From Dactylellina haptotyla (lineage: Eukaryota > Ascomycota > Orbiliomycetes > Orbiliales > Orbiliaceae): a stretch of DNA of 64,000 bases. The position numbers and the translations under genes are program-made. The DNA lies in contig CM062387.1 in assembly GCA_031310005.1 (NCBI GenBank), positions 372,001 to 436,000 on the forward strand, given 5' to 3'. Positions 11,359-22,238 of this stretch are shown piece after piece; position 1 is the stretch's first letter; every line of letters begins with the position of its first letter. A model generated the notes under the pieces. It ran no database searches, was not told the DNA's origin, and saw nothing but the letters and a program-made list of their open reading frames with translations.

Positions 11359-11964
11359 ATGAACCCCGTCACTGACTCTCCTGTTTCCCCTTCATCCTCT
11401 AGGCGCAGATCTAAGAGTAGTGGCCGCATCTCAAGGAACGGTAGCGGTACAGTTAAGAATGGTAACGATAGATCTAAGAATGGCAACCGTGCATCTAGAA
11501 ACGGCAGTGTTAAGACGAAAAGCATCGGTAGTAGTTCTGCTACCAAATCAAGCTCCACATTGAAATCGATCAAAGATGAGCACGTTGAACTTCCAGAACT
11601 CCCTCCCGAGGAAGATTCCTCTTCAGCTTCTAATCAACCCTTGCGCTTGCCTCTGAAACCTCAACCAAAACCCGAGCTCAGCCCTGAAGGCATTCTCCCA
11701 AATGCCACTGAGGAACTCTGCTATGAAGACTACGATGCCGCATTCACTCTGTGGCTTATGCCGTATGGCCTGAGAGGCAGCTTTCGGGAGAGGGATATGC
11801 GTCCTGGTTGTCTCGCTTGGATCGATATTTGGAGAGGAACGGATAGAGAGCACAAGATCAACTTCCAACATTTAGGCGAGACGAGGCGCGAGGCTTATGA
11901 TATGGTTGTTAGTAAGGTTCAGGATTTCTTGAAGATCGCAAAAGTCTATTTTGAGGGAGGGTAG
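11359..11964 (+). CDS. Orphan with Ser/Lys/Asn-rich leader and small C-terminal domain
   Basis: This is a single 201-residue exon. Residues 1-75 are low complexity, rich in Ser, Arg, Lys, Gly and Asn, with loosely repeated SRNGS, KNGN and SKNGN units; they look disordered and basic, possibly a nucleic-acid-binding or nuclear targeting tail. Residues 115-200 look folded: CYEDYDAAFTLW, an RPGCLAWIDIWRGTD block and a C-terminal amphipathic helix. I do not recognise the family. The change from low complexity to a normal mixed composition in one frame supports real coding. No signal peptide is seen. Confidence 0.6.
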   Translation: MNPVTDSPVSPSSSRRRSKSSGRISRNGSGTVKNGNDRSKNGNRASRNGSVKTKSIGSSSATKSSSTLKSIKDEHVELPELPPEEDSSSASNQPLRLPLKPQPKPELSPEGILPNATEELCYEDYDAAFTLWLMPYGLRGSFRERDMRPGCLAWIDIWRGTDREHKINFQHLGETRREAYDMVVSKVQDFLKIAKVYFEGG

Positions 11965-12574
11965 ATATTTGCCTATAGATGATGGCTAGACTACACGTCG
12001 TTTTATTATTGAAACTACAAAAGGCAATTCTTTTTACTATGATTGCGGCTCGTGGGATTTATTACGCATTGAGAATTAATAATTAGAAGCAAAAGCTGCT
12101 GTACTTGGCAGGCTGTAGTGAATTGAATGATAATGATATATACAACTTTGCTTTTATCTAGGCTTCCTTGCTTAGAAGCAGTGCGGCTTCGTTCCAATAT
12201 GAACCCTTGTTGAGAACAGACTGTCTCTGCACCATCGTAGACTCATTTTCTATGAATTGTCTGTCTCTTTCCCTTATCGGCTTTCCTTGCCTGGAAATGG
12301 TCCATCCTGCCTCGTTATTGGCTTTCGAAGCGATACGAATTTGCTTCGGCAGACTTCCTTGATTGAAAGCAGTCTGACTTCCGCTTCAATCCCTCCTTGC
12401 TTTAACAACGTGATGCAAGTAGGAAGCCAGGAACGAGTGGAAGACTTCTCACTGAAAAGTGGATAGCGACCCTTTCGCTACCACCCACAGTGGCAGAACG
12501 TCTTCGTGCCACCTCTTCCCCCTCCCTTCCTCCTCTCTCTCTCTCTCCGCCGTCGGGGGGCCTCCTCCACCCCT
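11965..12574. other. Intergenic between convergent genes
   Basis: This is the shared 3' region of the orphan at 11359 and the minus-strand RNase III-like gene. It has many T-rich tracts and related TTTCCTTGC/CTTCCTTGC words (12160-12420). No gene is supported. Confidence 0.5.
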
Positions 12575-14450
12575 TCAGGCACCACCCTTCCTCTTCTGGA
12601 TTCTATGTTGGAATCCGTTGCGGTTGTGCTCTTTCGAGCTCTTCCCGCCTTTGCCCCCTTTGGGCTGCTCCTTTCTCGGTTGCACTTGCTTCGGCTGCTG
12701 ATCATGATGCAGCTTTTGCGTTGGCTTTCGACCCTCTGTAACTTGGTCGCGGTCGCCGGTATCGACCTTGAGGGTAGGCTGCTCCTCACCCTCCTTCGGC
12801 GCCCAGAGAGAATTCTCCAGACGACCGGAAAGCCCCTCATCCTCTGCCTGGGCGTCGGCCTCATCCCCTTTGGTGTCCATCGCCTCCCCGACACCTTGCT
12901 CCTCGATGGTATACGAGATACCATCCTGCTTCTCGTCCACGACGACGGAGTCAACTTCATAATCGACGATATCGTCGACCTCCATCACGTCAGACGGCTT
13001 CTCGCTCTCTCTCTTCTCCTCCTCATTCGAGGCCTTGGCTTCCTCCTGAACCGGCTGGGCCTGCTCCTGTGCCTTCTCCTGCACCTCCTGCTCCAGCTGA
13101 GGTTCCTGCCCCTGCTGCTTTTGAGTTGCCTCCTGGTTTTTTAATTAGTATCCTGTGTATAAACATATGAAATTTGAAGGTATAACTTACAAGAGCTGCG
13201 AAGAACGCCGCGCCATCCTCCATTAATTGGCCCTATGTATGTATATTTGTTAGAATGAAATTCCTGTAATAATAATCCCGATTTAGATGCTCGGTAATGC
13301 TTACCTCGAATTTCTTCCCCACCTCGGTGGGTTGCCTCGCAGCTTCGTCCCTAATCTTGGGCTGCGGTTTGGCAGGCTTGCTCGATGCCTTACCGGCTTT
13401 CCCACCTTTCTTAGAAGGGAGACTCTGAGCCACTTTCTTGACTCCTGCACCAGTCTTGTCTCCAGCCTTCTCTCCGCCACGCCCTCGGCGGTTGTCCTTC
13501 TTCCTCTCGAGCGAGGGCTTTTTCTCACCAACCTTCTCACAAGGCTTAGTGGGATTGGTCTTGGGAGCAGGACCAGCTGCTGTAACAGGAGTCCGAAGAG
13601 GAGTTCCTGGCGTCACTTGCGCAGCAGGTTGAGCAACCGACGCAACGGCTGATGGAGAGGAACTCCCCACAGCGGTGTTCGGCTGGTTCTCACCACCGCG
13701 CTTGTTCTTCCTGGACCTCTTCTTCTTCTTCTTGCCTTGGGCCTCAGGGTCCACGTCCTCGTCACCCAACTTCCTCTTGGGAAGCTGCTTCGCCGGCGGG
13801 TTCACGGTGCCCGAAGACACGGCAACCACAGCGGCGGCGGCGGTGTTCGCCTGCTGCTCCTCCCGCAGCTGGGCATCGTAATGCTCCACCGCTGGAATGA
13901 AGAGAGGGCTGAAAAACTCCAGCGTCTCGGGCCATCCCAGCTGCCTGTACAAGGCCCCCACGTAGACCTTGAGGATGGCCGATCTCGTCCTCTCCTTATG
14001 GCGAAAGGGTAAAAACCCCTTGCCAAGGCGTACGGTATCAGCCAAACCCAAAATGCCCGCGTAGTAGGACAATTGCACGTGTGAGATCACGGCATTGTTC
14101 ACTCCCTGCAGTATATCCATATTGGCATCGATGTTCCCTGACAAACAACACAATGTGGAAAGAAAAGGAAAGGAAAGAAAAGAAGGGGAGATAGTTACGG
14201 TGAGAACGGAGCCGCGGGCCTCCCGAAGTTCGGAAGCAACCAATACGCCAACTATTGCCTCGAGGATCCGGCACCCCAGAAACTCGAGGCCTTCAACCTC
14301 CGGACTCGGGCCGAACTTCAGGTGCCCGTCGGCATTCTTGAACATGCTGGGTTGGTCGAACACCAGCTTATCGAGCTCTGGGCTCAGAGGGGTGGCCTGG
14401 CGAGGGCACGGTACGCCTGCAGGGAACTGAAAAACAGTTGGGGCCTGCAT
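12575..14450 (-). CDS. Degenerate RNase III-like, lysine-rich protein
   Basis: Read leftwards, the exons are 14450-13305, 13232-13191 and 13132-12575. Introns 13304-13233 (GTAAGC...CATAG, CTAAC branch) and 13190-13133 (GTAAGT...TACTAAT...CCAG) both join in phase 0, giving about 581 residues. Residues 50-170 follow the RNase III helix order: EGLEFLGCRILEA matches the EFLGDAVL signature, GVNNAVISHVQLS matches the VSN helix, LADTVRLGKG matches LGDYLRLGKG, and SAILKVYVGALY matches ADAFEALIGALY. The Asp of the first motif is Cys and the later Asp/Glu pair is Ala/Lys, so metal-dependent cleavage is unlikely. Residues 190-380 are Lys-, Pro- and Ala-rich and disordered, and the last exon is acidic then basic. 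An RNA-binding pseudo-nuclease is the best guess. Confidence 0.68.
14106..14198 (-). other. Possible in-frame retained intron in the RNase III-like gene
   Basis: A GTAACT donor at 14198 and a pyrimidine-rich tract ending TTTGTCAG at 14138 look like an intron, but removing it (61 bases) breaks the frame. Splicing to the next AG, ending at 14106, removes 93 bases in frame. The unspliced frame is also open. Both isoforms are possible. Confidence 0.35.
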
Positions 14451-15519
14451 TATCGCTGTATATTATTAAAAAAGTCGAGGGGGAAGAAAAGATGTGATAG
14501 TGATGATAATGATGATGTTGATGTTGGTGGTGATGGTGAGAGCTGGGTGGGAATCTTGGTGATATGACGAAGATTGCAGGAGGAAAGAGAGAAAGGAAAG
14601 GTTTGAAGGCAGAAAAAAAACTTTATACACGAAGAGGCAGTCACAGTTGCTGAGATGCACGCGTCAACGCGACTCCCAATGACACAGCGGGAAAGTAATT
14701 TGATCTTGCCCTACCCACTGTCGGTGGTGTAACTATTTAATTCCTACGAAAATCTGTTTGGTTTTATTCACAAGCATCGTCGCTACTCGCCTCAATGCTC
14801 TTACGATTTTCAATAAGAGTACGGTACTTGTCCACGCTTGAATATTTCAAGATGAACGTGGCTCGTTAACACTAGATTAGAAGATTTCATACCAATTACC
14901 TATGGTATAATGTACTTTGAAAGTCGCTAAAGGTTATGAATAAGTTAACTCGAGGCTCAATTTGAATGTACGCTCACTTTATATCGGATTATGGGCGTTG
15001 AGTCTGGTCGAAGCGTTGCAGACAAGGTGCCTTTTTGTTGCATTTTGAATACGGCGCGTTGTTTTGAGTTACACAGCGCAAAGTCGCACAACATTGCGAG
15101 CCGAATTGGAACATGCAGCTTTGCGCCATCGAATTGGCTCTTATGACCTTCTTTGACATCGATAATTCGGCATAGTAGCCTTCGTTAGTGGTATCCTCTC
15201 GGTTAATCCCACAAACCACGGTTATTCTCATTAATGTCACTCTTTCATCAGTCGAATATCACGATATATGTCTGACCGGCTGCGGGCCGGCACTTCCTCC
15301 GAAGCCCGGCCGATGCCAAGAATCTCCACCCCAGAAATTACCCCATACTGTCAACCGCAACCCCGGGTTCCAACTTTCGCCTATCATCAGCCGTGTCGGT
15401 AACGAGAACTCGAAGCCTTTCCAAAAGGAATACCTTCCCTCCGTTCGCTATCGGTTGTTCAGTGGATTCCCAGAAGCATCCGTTTGCCATCAACTACGAG
15501 GTGTATAATGACCTGAAGC
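14451..15519. other. Divergent promoter region
   Basis: This separates the minus-strand RNase III-like gene from the plus-strand regulator. A GC-rich segment near 15281-15315 (CCGGCTGCGGGCCGG and nearby CCG/CGG words) lies 200-240 bases before the regulator's ATG and could hold zinc-cluster sites, including self-regulation. No gene is supported. Confidence 0.45.
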
Positions 15520-17930
15520 ATGAGCGACGAACCAGCGAGTAAGCGCCGACGAGTGGAGCGCGACGACGACGACAGTAATAACTTCGAAACTTCGGATGAC
15601 GGCCCAGCGTTTGTGCTACGCTTATTAGTCTAGAATTTTCGGTATCTACGGGTGCTAACTTTTTCTCATGCGGCAGCTGCCATTCGTGCCGTAAGCGAAA
15701 GGCGAAATGCTCGAGACAGCAGCCATGTGCGCAGTGCATTCGGCTGAGTACGCCTTCCTAAGGAACTTTTTAGGCTCTTCTTCGGCTAATATGAGACTTA
15801 GATATCGAATGCCTCTACGATGACAAGAAGATGCGACCGGGTATGAAAGCAGGCGCGATCGAGGCACTTACTAAGCGCATATCCACACTAGAACAAATGT
15901 TCCTTGGCCAAGGAATGCTGTTGATGCCCTTTATCGAGCGCGCGCTCTCAGAGTCGAATACCCACGAGCTGTCACTTGGTGATCAAGTCGATAAACTTAA
16001 AGCATCGTACATAAAGCTCTCAGAGGCAACCCCAGATTGGCAGCAATGCGCTGAAGAGGTTCGTAAGATTGATGAAAATCACGCGAAGAGACCTCTTCCA
16101 CAAATCACTCAGGTCGCAGCCGCGCCTGTAGATCCAGCCTCTACGGATGCCTCGATACTGCCACCACGAGAAGTTGTTGATGCCCTCGTTGATTGGTATT
16201 TTCAACATATTCATCCGTGGATACCCATCCTCCACATCCGCCGTTTTCGCGAGGACTTGGAAACAGCGAACCGCTCAAACCTGGAAATAATCCTCTACGC
16301 GATTGTCAGTCTCTGCCTGCGGTTTGATCAGACTTCCTCTCTCACCCATGCTGAGAAGAAAGAACTCTCGCTTAAATGCAGGCACGTGGTTATCCTACAA
16401 AGCATGGAGAAGTTCTCTGTAGCTGGTCTGCAAGCACTCGTCATCATAGCGTTCGATATAATCGGTAGCGGAAGAGGCCCGTCCGCATGGAGCGTCATTG
16501 GATCTATGACTAGAACCGTCGAACAGCTACGTTTGAGCGTCGAGGATCGGGATGCCCGACCTGCGAAGCATGCTCCGCGAGAGTATCTTATCCGCCGGAT
16601 GTCATTCCTCCCAGAATCTAGTAATTGGATCGAATCCGAAGAGCGAAGGAGAGTGTTCTGGAACGTTTTCCTCATGGACCGGTTCTGTAGTGTTGCTACT
16701 GGCTGGAACAATAGCTTAACGGGAGCGGATGTTCGTCGACGTCTACCATGTGAAGGCGCAATATGGCTCGCCGGAACCCCAGTTAGAACTCCATACTTCG
16801 GTATTGCGGAGAGATCATCCCCATCACAACAAGTTCTTACGCCTGCGAGTGAAAGACATCCGGTAGATGAAGAGGAGGTCGAGGCTATAGGAGGCTTTGC
16901 ATTCTTCGTGGAGGCCACAGAAAGCTTGAACCTAGTCACAACGTTCTTCCTGCAGCATGCAGTCGACTTCAGCGATCCCCAAGATATGCAAATGTGTTTG
17001 ATGAGATTCAAAGAGTTGGACCTCCGTCTCGTTAAATGGAGATTATTCCTACCACCGAAGTGGCGAAATGCTTCAGTGCTCAATCAGGATAGCATAATAG
17101 ATCCTAATCTCACATTAGCACATATTACGCACAATACAGCCGTCATTCAGCTTCACCAATGCGTTGCATACCCGTCGGCCAGCTGGCGGGCGTCTCCTGT
17201 CACTTTACCCTCTTTGAACTCGTCGGAGACTTGTATGGCTGCTGCATGTGAAATCAGCACGATAGCCCAGCAGTTCCTCCAGCTGAGTCCCAGCATTACA
17301 AATCCGCAGTTCTCATTCTGTCTATTTATTGCTGCTCGTGTCTTCCTCGCACATGCAAAGTACAATGGTACGGAGCTCCACCGTGCCTTCAACGATATTG
17401 TTCTATCGCTCAAAAAGATAGCTCGCGGCTGGACCGGGCGTGATGATGAGAGTCAAGTAGATGGGCCAAGAGAGGAGGAAGAAGAGAATCTGGCGTCAAA
17501 GTTCGTTACACGTCTAGAACAAGGACGCAACGGCGTCGGGTTGAAGCAATTTAGTGGTCGGGATCCTACCCTCGACATCCGCCAGCCGGTCTATTCAGAC
17601 GAGATTGATACGAGTAGAGCCAACAGCGTCACGCCGATGATTCAAACGCCTCGGATGCGGCCGTCTGGAGATGACGCGGTGCTTATAGGGGAAGATAGTG
17701 GGCAGAATGAGTGCTCGCCTGATTCTATCACTTTAGCTTTCCCGCCACTACCGGTGTCATTTGAGAGCTTCCAAGACCATAGTATTTTGAATAGTGGGGT
17801 TTCTGTGACTGAATTCGCGGGTGACGCGAACATGCACGGCCAGACGGGGTTCGATGTTGATTTGGACGGGATATTTGATGATCAGTATCAGCACATGTTA
17901 AGAATTAGCACTTTTTCTAGTCACCAGTAG
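15520..17930 (+). CDS. Zn2Cys6 transcription factor (Fungal_trans)
   Basis: Three exons: 15520-15608, 15677-15747 and 15802-17930. The first intron uses GTTTGT, a GCTAACT branch and GGCAG; the second uses GTACGC and CTTAG. The spliced 762-residue protein has a full zinc cluster, with Cys at about 31, 34, 41, 47, 50 and 57 in the spacing C-x2-C-x6-C-x5-C-x2-C-x6-C. An acidic, basic leader precedes it and a coiled segment follows. The Fungal_trans middle homology region spans about 145-420 (VDWYFQHIHPWIPILH is its typical opening). The C-terminal 150 residues are low-complexity and acidic, a likely activation region. It lies tail-to-tail with the GH88 gene, with a 164-base gap, and 2.1 kb from the MFS gene, so it is the natural candidate regulator of both. 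Confidence 0.85.
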
Positions 17931-18094
17931 TTTGGTCCTAAAGTTATAATGTATATTTATATCCTAATATTTTGATTTGAGCTTCAAGTTTCTTTTCAAA
18001 TTACCGATATCAAGTGATTTCTACTCCGTACTATCTAAAGAGGTACATTGATACAAAGAAGGATATTATATTTAATCTAACAGAATCACAAGAA

Positions 18095-19540
18095 TCAAAT
18101 CAACCCCTTTTCAAGAAGCGTATTCCCGATCAATAGAAAGAAATAATCCGCGTAGACGAGCCCGTGATCCGCCCACCTCCTCGGCGCGAACTCATAGTTG
18201 TTAATGGTCGCGTTCAACACAATTGTCTCCGGCCCACCAAGGTCAACTCTAAACCCCTTTTTCCCTTCCTCTCTCACAAACTTTGCCTCCGGCGCCAACG
18301 AATCCTGAATAGTGCCCGAAATAATCCTCACCGCGGCTTCAAGGTACTTCGTATCACCGGGGATCGCGCAATGAAGTAATATCATCCCATAAGCGGCCAC
18401 CAATCCCGCCGAGGAATCGCGCGGACCGGGCCGTGGGGCGTCAAAGTCCCAGTATGGAACTGAGTCCTCGCCTAGACGCTCGAGGAAGTAGTCTGCCAGT
18501 TGCTTGGAGGCCTTGAGGAACCGGGTATCTTTGGTCCAGTTGTATGTTTGTACGTAGCCTGTGATGCCCCATGCTTGTCCGCGGGTCCAGCAGCTGGTAT
18601 CCGAATACCCCTGATTTGTCAAACGCTGTTTGATGCCGCCGTTCTCTTGGTCGAAATTTATGACGTGGATTGTGCTTCCGTCGTTGCGGATGTGGGACTG
18701 TAGTAGTTTGGTGGCGTGTGCGGTGGCGATTTCGGCGAGTTTGGTGTCTTTGGTGAGGTTTGAGACGTAGTATATCAAATTGAGATCTGGATGAATTTAA
18801 TTTAGTACCAGTCCAATGGAAGGGGAAATGGACATATTTGCAAGCTATTTCATACTCATCATGCTATCGATGATAACTAGGTAGTCATCTCCAGGATCGG
18901 CAAAGGAATATCGCTTCGTAAAGCAGGTATCCCAACTTCTGATGCAACCTACTCGTGGGTCATAACGGGACGCCAGGGCCTTCGCTGCAGAGACCAAACT
19001 AGTGTAGCACTGCTTATCACCGTCCAGCTCCCATCCGAGCTGCGCCCACGGTTGGATCAGAAATCCAAGATCGTGCGTATCGGTCCGAGTCGCTTGGTTG
19101 TGTAAATTTGTCGACCACCATTGGCATATAGACTGGAGTTTTAGTTGTGACAAGTGATTTGGTGGAAACTTATGGGACCATTTTTGTTGGCGTTCATAGA
19201 GAAGATAGAGGCTGCCTGGGAAAAATCCCGAGGTCCAGAACTCTAACGGGGAATTGACGTAGTAGATACCCTTTGGAACTGTATACTCTGGGAATTCGAC
19301 TGGTGGTTCCTCCTGCAGAGTTATTAGCACAACATGACCAACGCAAAGGGAAGGGTGAGAAAAGACTACATTTTGCAGTTGTTTTGCAGCAACTCCGAGG
19401 ATCTTAGCGACCGCAGACGTCGAATAGAGAGCGTCTAGGGGTGACTCCGGGCTCTCTGACTCCAATTGGGTTACCATCTTCGGTTTTGGTTTATCGCTAA
19501 CTAAACTTATACCATTAGCATTTAGATTTATGAGAGACAA
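18095..19540 (-). CDS. GH88 unsaturated glucuronyl/galacturonyl hydrolase
   Basis: Read leftwards, the exons are 19540-19370, 19312-18856 and 18786-18095. Introns are 57 bases (GTAGTC...CTGCAG) and 69 bases (GTATGA...CATCCAG). The 439-residue product is an (alpha/alpha)6-barrel protein of glycoside hydrolase family 88. Two diagnostic acidic sites are present: THDLGF with Asp near 138 and VIIDSMMNL with Asp near 206, matching the two catalytic Asp of bacterial unsaturated glucuronyl hydrolases. GYSDTSCWTRGQAWG and DSSAGLVAAYG are further family blocks. No signal peptide is seen, so it should act in the cytosol on 4,5-unsaturated uronic acid ends, such as those left by pectin or rhamnogalacturonan lyases. 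It is divergent from the MFS gene (489-base shared promoter). Confidence 0.88.
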
Positions 19541-20029
19541 TTAGGAAGTTGGTATTTATATTAACCTAGTATGCTGACTTTCAAATATTTTAAAAATCCA
19601 TAGCGTACTCGCCGAATAAAATAAATAAACTGCATCGAAATCTAGCAAAATATTGGCAAACAAGACCTGATCAGATTAGGATTACGAGTATGATTTCCAA
19701 AAAAGACCTGCTATTTTCCACTTTAGTGGGAAGATGTTGCATTTTGTCAGCCAACACACCGGAACCGGGCAAATCGTCGGGCGTTCGCCCGCCACACGTC
19801 CCGCCAGCACGGACCCCTGATTCGGCGGCGGAATAAGTTTCGGGCTCTGCTCCGTCGAACTTCAATGACCTCCTCAAGGGACCCCATTCGAGTAGGCACA
19901 GGCTGCGATAACTTATAATGGCAGCTTCTCTCTCCTCCCTGGCTTACCGAACCCCAGATTCTCACCCCGCAAACGTCGCACATCCGTACTTCTCCTTTTG
20001 GCTAGAGCGGAATATTTACAACATTAGCG
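19541..20029. promoter_or_regulatory. Shared divergent promoter, GH88 and MFS
   Basis: A 489-base divergent spacer. It contains a GC-rich block at about 19765-19850 with several CGG triplets, including one CGG-N8-CCG palindrome, which suggests joint control by a zinc-cluster regulator. Confidence 0.55.
19778..19791. promoter_or_regulatory. Candidate zinc-cluster site CGG-N8-CCG
   Basis: CGGGCGTTCGCCCG has perfect 6-base arms around TT, giving inverted CGG triplets eight bases apart. Dimeric Zn2Cys6 regulators bind such inverted CGG pairs. It lies about 240 bases from each of the two flanking start codons. Confidence 0.45.
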
Positions 20030-21873
20030 ATGTCATCTTCTAAAGATCTCGAAAACTCGGTTCAAGCCATCCAGATTGAGAAAGTCTCTGGAAAAGTCGC
20101 AGAGCACGCGCGCCGTGCTGATGAAGAGACAGCCCGCTATGTAGCCGCGCCGATCGAAATCGATGCGGCGACGAATAAACGGCTCTTCTGGAAGATCAAC
20201 CGCCGCATTCTTAGCGTCATGTTGGTCACGTATTTCTGTCAATCCATGGACAAAGGATCTTTGGGATTTAGTTCCATTATGGGTATCAAAACAGATGCGC
20301 ACCTCGTTGGCCAGCAGGTAAGATGATACGCGACACCCGGGTGAAGATTGCATTCACATGCTAACTATAATAACAGTACAGTTGGCTGGGTACGATTCTC
20401 TACATGGGTATCCTGGCAGGCGAATATCCCCAGAATTTTCTCTTGCAGAAGTTGCCAGTCGCTAAGCTTCTTGCCGTCAAGTAAGCAAGGAGAACCATTA
20501 ATAACCATTTTATTTCCAATGTGAAACTGACCCGGCAACTCGGTTTAGTGTTGGATGCTGGGGCATTGTCGTTGCATGCTCAGCGGCTTGCAAAACCTTT
20601 GGATCCCTAATGGCGGTTCGGTTTCTTCTTGGTTTCTTTGAGTCTTGTGTTCAGCCTACCTTTATCATCTTGTAAGTCACATAGCATACACCCGGCGATA
20701 GGAAGAATTGATATTAAAATCCTATCTAGGACATCCATGTGGTACACTAGAGAAGAACAATCCTTCCTTACAGCCTTATGGTATTGTATGACGGGTGTCC
20801 AGCTGATGGTATGTCGCGGAGAGTCTTTCACTATATTTTAAGATGTTGATCTAACTTCATGGCAGATTGGCGGTCTCCTAGCCTATGGCACCTCCCATTT
20901 CAAAGGCGGTGTAATTTACTCATGGCAGCTACTTTTCCTTGTTCTTGGCCTTACGACTTTCGTCTGGTCCTTTTGCATCGGATATATTCTCCCAGATAGT
21001 CCAATGAAGGCCAAATGCTTCAGCGAAGAAGACAAGCGGCTCATGATCGAGCGTGTCAGACACAACGAGACTGGTATTCAAAATAGAGAGTACAAGCGTT
21101 ACCAGATTATTGAGGCTCTTACCGACCCCTTTGCTTGGTGTTGCGTCCTCCTGATTTCGGTCGCCAATCTTATCATCGGTGGTCTCGGGGTATTCTCCAA
21201 CCTCATCATCAACGCCTTTGGATTCAGCGTTCTTCAAACTCAGCTTTTGAATATTGCTCAGGGTGCCTTTACAATCTGTGTCATGCTGGGGTCTGCGTAC
21301 CTGTCACAAAAGACCGGCCAGACATGCCTCGTTATGCTAGTAAGTCTTTCACCCCCGAAATATTAGACCAACTTTGCTAATTACCATCACTGCAAGGTTT
21401 GGAGTATCCCGGCAGTTGTAGGTACCGGAGTCATTCTTGGAATCCGCCCAACACACTCCAATGCCGGCGGCCTCCTCATTGCTTTCTACTGCACCCAATT
21501 CTTCCTCGCCCAAGGCAACATGATCATCTCATTGATCTCTCGTAATGTCGCCGGACAGACCAAGAAGGGTATCGTTATTACCATGACCTTTGTTGCTTGG
21601 GCAGCTGGCAACATGGCCGCACCACAGATTTTTCAGGCTAGCGATGCACCGAGGTATACTCATGGTTTCACAGTTCATCTTGTCATCTATGGTGTTTATA
21701 CGGTATTGGTTATTATCACAAGGATTATTCTGATGCGCAGGAATGCGGCCAAGAGAAAGGAAGCTTCTGAGAATGCCGGACAGGAAGGATATCCTGACTC
21801 GAAGATCTCGCATACCCTGGCTTTCCAAGATCTTACTGATAGGGAGAATCCCGATTTCAGATACGTTTACTAG
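20030..21873 (+). CDS. MFS permease, allantoate/ACS family
   Basis: Six exons: 20030-20317, 20377-20480, 20549-20671, 20730-20808, 20866-21339 and 21397-21873. All five introns have GT...AG ends, four of them starting GTAAG, and the frames join throughout to 514 residues. The N-terminal 60 residues are cytosolic. Membrane segments follow with anion:cation symporter (Dal5-like) blocks: YFCQSMDKGSLGFSSIMG in the first helix region, SWLGTILYMGILAGEYPQNF, NVGCWGIVVACSAACKTF with MAVRFLLGFFES, and GGLLAYGTSHF. Fungal members import vitamins, allantoate, uronates and other carboxylic acids. Beside GH88 and a zinc-cluster regulator, an unsaturated or ordinary uronate/oligouronide is the best-guess substrate; that is inference. 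Confidence 0.88.
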
Positions 21874-22238
21874 GCGGTTTTGCCTTTGAATTATTTTTTA
21901 AGAATATTTCACTCTACTTCTTTAACTTTAGTTTATGTCGCTGGTATTACGTTAGAGCAATTCTAAACTTTATAGTGTGCAAAACTTACCAGGGCGCATG
22001 CGGTTATATTCTATTATCATACCCTATCTATAACTTAAAAATATTCTGTATGAACGATGTGAATAAAATATATTATATATCCGCTCTCACTTATCTTTTT
22101 GCACATAAGAAAATATAATTTTAATATATTGACCCGTGAAGAAGGTGTTGAACTATTATGATATCGAGCATGCTGGATTTAGAATGCTAGAATTATTATA
22201 ATTAAGGTAAACTAAAAGTACAATTGGCTTGTGAGCCG
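21874..22238. other. Intergenic between convergent genes, AT-rich
   Basis: This holds the 3' ends of the MFS gene and of the terpene synthase, with many AT-rich runs and no supported gene. Confidence 0.55.

Noticed and set aside
13023-13223. Gly/Ala-rich alternative C-terminus of the RNase III-like gene
   Set aside because: It arises from reading through the predicted intron in another frame; the phase-0 splice at 13133 gives a long open exon instead.
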